Source of the DNA: Acytostelium subglobosum LB1
Lineage: Eukaryota; Evosea; Eumycetozoa; Acytosteliales; Acytosteliaceae
DNA length: 64,000 nt
NCBI RefSeq assembly: GCF_000787575.1
Contig: NW_012236504.1
Coordinates: forward strand, 186,001-250,000
Direction: 5' to 3'
A program made the position numbers and the translations under genes. The stretch's first letter is position 1. Each line of letters starts with the position of its first letter. The notes under the pieces were generated by a model, which was not told the DNA's origin, did not search any database, and saw nothing but the letters and a program-made list of their open reading frames with translations. Below, one piece after another: positions 58,101 to 64,000 of the stretch.

Positions 58101-58532
58101 CATGCTTGCCCTTGTACAAATCAATGTACTCCTTTCCATATATACCCAATTGTTTATAAGGATTACATGATATCAATACTGGTCCGATGGATGTCTATAA
58201 GATAGTTTGATTGATTGTTTGGTCAGTATATGTTTGTGTGGTTGGGTGTGGGCGAGGCTGGAATAGTTCCAGCCTCACCCCCTACCCCGACCCCCACCCA
58301 TCAATCCCCATCACCAACTTACATAAATGATTCCTTCCTTGTATCTCTTTTGGACGTTATCGTTCAAGGCTGCCTCGGATACTGATGGCAACATTACAAG
58401 ATCATCCACTCCGACCCTGTTGTTGACTGGTCTGATCGTTGAGGCTGATGTGGTGTTTGCCAGATTGCTCAAGACAGGTGCCGATGATGTGTCCACCACC
58501 TTACGTGTTCTTGTCGTCTGTGTATATGGCAT
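55198..58532 (-). CDS. class I myosin, short-tailed
   Basis: Exons 58323-58532, 57154-58194 and 55198-57021 give about 1024 residues. The motor domain has the P-loop GESGAGKTEASKY (near 133-140), switch I NNNSSRFGKYMEIQF and switch II VLDVYGFEIFQ, and the actin-binding loop region near KSLYSCNPHYIRCIKPNEVK. One IQ motif follows (AAIKIQRAYRSWLLRKE), then a TH1 membrane-binding tail ending in a short Ser-rich tip. There is no TH2 or SH3 region, which matches the short-tailed amoeba type. Class I myosins link actin to membranes in endocytosis and pseudopods. An alternative start has a first coding exon with only ATG at 58598-58600, followed by GTAAGT and a splice to 58517; both keep the frame. 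Confidence 0.92.
58259..58271. repeat. TGGAA-TTCCA palindrome in a myosin intron
   Basis: TGGAATAGTTCCA with arms extended to 10 bases on each side (GAGGCTGGAA / TTCCAGCCTC). It is one of five related copies in the window (others: 24663, 43441, 43531, 48560). Confidence 0.6.
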
Positions 58533-59279
58533 TGATGGTATCAGTCAACAACTGGACCATCACTGATCACTCATTCATTCATTTCATTCAAACTTACCAT
58601 CTTAAGGTGTGATTATTGTCGTCTTGTTTGACTGATTGATCGATTGATTGAGATATATCTTTGTTTGTTTGTAATAATATAGATAAAGAATAAGAATGAG
58701 TTGTTGTTGTTTGTTATGCTAACGATCAATGGGTAGCATAGAGACGACTGAGGGTAGAGAGGTGGACCACAACAAAGAAACCCCCTGACCATTGTTTACA
58801 TTATCACACTGAAAAAAGGTGATTTGATCAACATTTTATTTGAATAATGATCAAAATTTTCAAATAAGTTTGAGTGATGATTGACACACACGGCAACAAG
58901 GCAGGATAGGGCTTTGATACCCTCGAGGGAGGACAGTGTCCAACCAACAACAAGGCAAAACGTCACGACTGGCTGATGTTTGTTTAAATGTTAATTATTG
59001 TTTGTTGTCCAATTGGATTGACCAGGATGATCAAGATATATATAATTATTGTCAACGAAACAACAGGCAAGCTAAAGATGGCTACATGTAGCCATCTCAC
59101 CTCGGATAATGATGTACACCATTCCGAACAGTGACAGGAAGGACAACCAAGATGACGAAGATGATGAAGTAGTAACTTTGGATGGGGNATGATGATGATG
59201 AGGAGGAGTTTGCTTGTTCTTTATTGGCTGTCTGAAGGTCAAAAGAGAAGAGCAATACTATATATCATCTCGTGAGCTT
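58533..59279. other. intergenic region with a palindrome
   Basis: About 750 bases between two minus-strand genes. It holds an N at 59188, (GATGAT)n near 59150-59210 and a perfect 22-base palindrome at 59076-59097. No gene is supported. It probably holds the 3' UTR of the E2 gene and the myosin promoter. Confidence 0.5.
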
Positions 59280-60108
<829 letters not shown>

Positions 60109-61304
60109 TGTATGTATCAAATGTTATGATCTACTGTATACTTTAAGATGATTGTAAATGTAAGTCTAAATGTACTATCACTTGTTATCTATGAGTTGAA
60201 GATGTAATAATAATAACAATTGCTACGAAGAAATCTAAATAATTGAATGAAGAAATCTGTATTTGAATGAATATTGAATGTTGAGTGTGAAGTGAAGTGA
60301 AGTGGAGGTGTCTTTGAAACTAATGACGTTGGTGTTGGTGTGAGAGTTGAGAGAAGTGAGTGTGCTGTGATGTGATGCGATTGATCAGCTCTTGGGAGAG
60401 TGAGTTTGTCAATTAAAAAAAATTAAAAAGTCAACAGACGTTGTTCCCCATGTTGCGATGCTCAACAACAATAAAGAATACGTAGTCTGCTTTGTCTATG
60501 ACCAAGATGAATGAAGGAATGGTGATTCGAACAATGCATATTGTAGCAATAGAAATCAACAAGAGAGATCGTTTGTTTGACATACATGTATATATAATGT
60601 ATCTCTATCTATCTATTTATCTAGATTCTCGCGTTCGAAACTTCTTCTTCTTTGTTTAATCGATTAACACTTTCTAACTCTCTGTGTCTATGTGTCTTTA
60701 TCTCTTTGTACAACAAACTTTACTAAACTAACAATAACCAATGGTTGACAAAAGAATGGAAAACGGAGTTGCTATCCTCCTCCCCACCCACCCAACCAAT
60801 CTTCGCACCCACCTCTCACCCACCCATTCAACTACTCCTTCTCTTCTATTTAATTCTTTTTTCTTTCTTTGTGTGTGTATGAGCTGCATTCCATTCAAAC
60901 ACATCACTTTGAGTCAATACGCGTCACCAACTTCAACAAAGCCTTTTTTAGAATAACGTTACGTCAATAATGATCTTCTTGATCAGATCCAACTATCTGT
61001 ATCACTTCACACTAAATACATATTAATATACATGTGCAACATTGTAAATATTTATGTGTATGTATGTGTTTGTGTGTGAGTGAGTGAACAGTGTGTTGGA
61101 TGTGGATGGATAAGTTCACGAAGATTCCCCAAAGGCAGTGTGAATGAATGGAATGAATGGAAATGATCCCGCTGTTGCTGGACATGGGTGTGGCAAGCTT
61201 GTAGTTTGAACATGTTTGCCCTACCATTCATCAATAGATTGACAGACTACATATTAGTTAGTAGTTATATAGTTTATCATTAAGAATATATTTAAGAACA
61301 CAAT
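60109..61304. other. divergent intergenic region
   Basis: About 1.2 kb. Short open frames here are low-complexity (Thr/Pro/Ser) and not supported. GT-type repeats lie near 61055-61085. It probably holds the E2 promoter and that of the coiled-coil gene. Confidence 0.5.
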
Positions 61305-62414
61305 ATGAGCGAGAGTGAGCCAAAGAGGGAGTTGGCAATCCCTGCTGCAGAGTTGAGAGTTGTAGTTGTCGATACAGATTCTAATGATGGAAATAATAAT
61401 AATAATAATAATAATACACAACAACAACAGGATAAGGAAAAGGAAAAAGAGCCTGGAAAGTATACTCTGGAGAATTTAGTACGAGAGAACCTAAAGTTGA
61501 AGGAGAGATTAAGTGCATATCAAAGAGAGAGAGAGGCATTGTTAAAGGAGAGAGAAAAGTCAAGGAAGAACTTGGAGAGAGCAAGGAATATTATCCTGGA
61601 GCAGAAGAAGACGATAACAACACTCCAGCAACAACAACAAAACAAGAACAAACCAACAAATGTCATTGCCAATCTAACTTCTAATGCTGTTGCCTCGGCA
61701 TTGATGCGAACAACAGAACAACAGAAACAGCAGCAACAACTAAGTACAATGGCAACCACTCCAACAACAACAAACAATGAACAAACAACGAGGAAAAATG
61801 ATATACATCATGTGGATGTAATTGATGAGAAGCAGCTGCTAGAACAACTACCATATAAGCCAAAGGGATTGGGAATGATCAAGAGTCTATCATTGTCCTC
61901 AATATACGCCCCATCACTCTCAATGTTCTCCAGTTACTTTGCCACTGCACCCAATAATGACAAGCTAGAGAAAGGACAAGAGAAGGAGAGTGTAGTGGAT
62001 GATTCAGACGATGAGGAGCATCATCACATTGCAGCAACTGACAAAGATAAGATATTGATAGAGTTATTGCGAGCCAAAGTGAGGAGACTGCGTGAGAAGA
62101 GGAAGAGAGAGTTGACAAACACATTCAAGCTTGAGAAGGACAAACAATCATTAGAGGAGATGACCAAGTTCTACAAAGACAAGATCGAGTTGATGGAGCG
62201 CAAGTACAAGAGTCCCAGAGGTATGTAGTATATTCCAAATGTTACCCTCACGATCAAGTCCTAACATTCAATATTCAATCCAGTTATGTCACTATCACCA
62301 AAGACATTTGGAAGACATACCAGAAGTCCAAGGATACCATACAGTCCTGGAGTCGCATCCAAAGTTGGCAACATCAATGGATCATCCCCAAAGTTGGAGA
62401 TACTTATATTATAG
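61305..62414 (+). CDS. coiled-coil protein of unknown function
   Basis: Two exons, 61305-62220 and 62284-62414, joined in phase over a 63-base intron, give about 348 residues. After an Asn run the first coiled coil (LENLVRENLKLKERLSAYQR, then ALLKEREKSRKNLERARNII) spans about residues 55-110. A Gln/Thr-rich linker leads to an acidic patch and a second coiled coil (KILIELLRAKVRRLREKRKR, then FKLEKDKQSLEEMTKFYKDK). The C-terminal 45 residues are Ser/Pro/Arg-rich (VMSLSPKTFGRHTRSPRIPY). No known domain is recognised. The structure suggests a scaffold or dimer-forming adaptor. Confidence 0.75.
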
Positions 62415-62505
62415 TTGTGAACGTCCAACATTAAATCTGTTGGTCATTCATTTATTTAATCAATCAATCATTCAATAATTCAATCATTGATCAATATATA
62501 TACAT

Positions 62506-64000
62506 TTATTGTCTTCCAGTCGCGGTCATACCACGATAGTGCCTAACCAATGGGATATGCTTGACGAATGGGAGGGCCTTCTTGCTATCCATTCCATCGA
62601 GAAGGTAGTTCATACAGAGTGGACAGTCTATTTCTTGGCGGGTCTGAGCAAACTTGATGATTGAATGTTTGATCGTGGTGATTGGATCGTCCATAGAGTC
62701 CTCCATCTCCACTGCATAATGTTTGACCAAGGTCTCCAACATATCCACTCTGTCCAAGAACAGACATCTATTAGCACGATCATTGATAAAGTCACCAAAC
62801 TTGATATTGTAGTTGGACATCAAATAGTTGAACACTTGATCGTTTCCAACTGAGCATGCCGACCTGATTATTATCAACATTATATCACCAGTTGGATAAC
62901 GAGTTGTGAATATCTTCTTGATGTAGAATAGGTCACTTTGTAGTCCAATCCATGTCCAGGTCCTCTCATCATAGTCTGAATAATACTTTCCCAATATATA
63001 ATCAGTGATGTGATAGTGACCATTGATGAATGCCTTGTGTAGTAGTGGCGCGACCTCGAATGCAGTCTCAAGTATCCTGTCCAATGCATCTGGATAACTA
63101 TCCTCCATCCACAATATGATGTCCTTCAATCCATTTCCAAAGACATATAATAGCAGAGCATTGAACATTGGTTTGTCAATATTAATTCCAAGTAGATGTT
63201 TGATGACCTCTTGATCAATCACTCCATGTCCAGGTCTTGGACAGAACTTCATGTACTGCAATGCCTCATCGCTGTACATCTTGACATGTGACAGCGTGAG
63301 TGCGCTGGTACATCCATCAAGGCAATCGAGCATCCTTAGTCTGTTGTCACCTTCAGATAGATGATCAAACTTGGGATACAACATTGATTGAATGTCCATT
63401 ACTTTGTCGAATGATTGTGATGTTATCATGCGATACCTTGGCTCATCATTTACAGAATGATCTAATGCTGATTGAATTGGGTACGTGTCCAGGTAGAACT
63501 TGATCGAGTCCAAGTCACCCATTGCTGCGCAATGATACAACGTGTCGGTCTTTGAAAGATTGAATAGACGATGAAGTTTGATGTATCTTGTGATGTCTGA
63601 TGACTTTGGATAGACGACCAACTGAGGGTGATGTGATACTGGATGATCACACTCTGGTAGATTGATCAAATAGTGTGCACGCTCCAACATCTCAACAGTA
63701 CCATATGTGCATATTGTAGCCAATCCATCATTTTTGATCAATGTCTTCAAGATAATGTCCATCTGATCATGAGTATGTGGCTGATCAAACATCGAACGAT
63801 CTTGATTGATATACTTGAATAATCCTTTACGNAATATGTGATACCAATGGTGGCCAATACAGTCTCTTGCGTGTTGCCANAATGATGCCAACATGTCCAT
63901 GATCACAAGGTATATCGAACCAAGATCACTTGTCATTATATCTTTACATGATTGAGCGAGTGCCTGTGACTTATCAATCCAACTCTGCTTTCCATAGACC
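62506..64000 (-). CDS. ankyrin-like repeat protein, 5' end beyond the window
   Basis: The frame ends with a stop at 62506-62508 and stays open to the window edge upstream of the ATG at 63936, so the gene is partial. At least 498 residues are visible. Two N bases (63832 and 63880) fall within codons that read TTN, so the frame is kept. The sequence is a degenerate repeat type common in dictyostelids: LYHCAAMGDLDSIKFYL, then FINGHYHITDYILGKYY and VGNDQVFNYLMSNYNI, each like an ankyrin helix pair. The start also carries WYHI-RKGLFKYINQDRSMF. It is likely a protein-binding repeat protein of unknown target. Confidence 0.75.
   Translation of the reverse strand, partial: VYGKQSWIDKSQALAQSCKDIMTSDLGSIYLVIMDMLASXWQHARDCIGHHWYHIXRKGLFKYINQDRSMFDQPHTHDQMDIILKTLIKNDGLATICTYGTVEMLERAHYLINLPECDHPVSHHPQLVVYPKSSDITRYIKLHRLFNLSKTDTLYHCAAMGDLDSIKFYLDTYPIQSALDHSVNDEPRYRMITSQSFDKVMDIQSMLYPKFDHLSEGDNRLRMLDCLDGCTSALTLSHVKMYSDEALQYMKFCPRPGHGVIDQEVIKHLLGINIDKPMFNALLLYVFGNGLKDIILWMEDSYPDALDRILETAFEVAPLLHKAFINGHYHITDYILGKYYSDYDERTWTWIGLQSDLFYIKKIFTTRYPTGDIMLIIIRSACSVGNDQVFNYLMSNYNIKFGDFINDRANRCLFLDRVDMLETLVKHYAVEMEDSMDDPITTIKHSIIKFAQTRQEIDCPLCMNYLLDGMDSKKALPFVKHIPLVRHYRGMTATGRQ

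Noticed and set aside
60741-60956. 71-residue plus-strand frame
   Set aside because: Thr/Pro/Ser-rich low-complexity sequence without a recognisable feature.

Overview
The window looks like nuclear DNA of a dictyostelid social amoeba (Amoebozoa). The reasons are dense genes with short GT-AG introns (about 60-250 bases), long glutamine and asparagine runs in regulatory proteins, several FNIP-repeat F-box-like genes, B-box/propeller paralogs of dictyostelid type, and intergenic and intron sequence built largely from CAAT/TTGA tetranucleotide runs. Coding regions are clearly less AT-rich than in Dictyostelium discoideum, so I infer another group of the clade and do not name a species. Isolated N bases and three frameshifts, at least two of them at homopolymer runs, suggest a draft assembly with indel errors.

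Layout. 0.4-9.8 kb: a FAM98 protein, a small ubiquitin-like membrane protein, a Q/N-rich AT-hook protein, an ankyrin protein, an ABHD13/Bem46 hydrolase, and two small secreted Cys-rich paralogs, one with an in-frame stop. 9.9-18.5 kb: a serine carboxypeptidase-like protein, a GH35 beta-galactosidase, a TRA2-like splicing regulator and an FG nucleoporin of Nup58 type. 19-26.8 kb: four FNIP-repeat genes in tandem. 26.8-34.5 kb: three related coiled-coil/propeller genes, two of them with a B-box, interrupted by a whole-looking 2.57 kb DNA transposon. 34.7-48.6 kb: housekeeping genes (non-canonical poly(A) polymerase, HAT-repeat protein, thioredoxin reductase, KRR1, prefoldin 5, aquaporin, CBS protein). 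48.7-64 kb: a fifth FNIP gene, a flavin monooxygenase, a PLAC8 protein, a cytochrome b5 domain protein, a short-tailed class I myosin, a Ubc4/5-type E2, a coiled-coil protein and an ankyrin-like gene cut by the window edge.

The most interesting element is the transposon at 28442-31008. It has 117-base terminal inverted repeats, a 3-base target duplication (ATT), an IS5/PIF-Harbinger-type DDE transposase on the minus strand and a divergent plus-strand gene with a small Myb/SANT-like N-terminus. That is the two-gene layout of PIF/Harbinger elements. It sits next to a large perfect palindrome, just upstream of a propeller gene that has no B-box.

Most genes are ordinary cell machinery and form no operon-like system. 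The local themes are recent tandem gene duplication (FNIP, B-box/propeller and Cys-rich families) and transposition.
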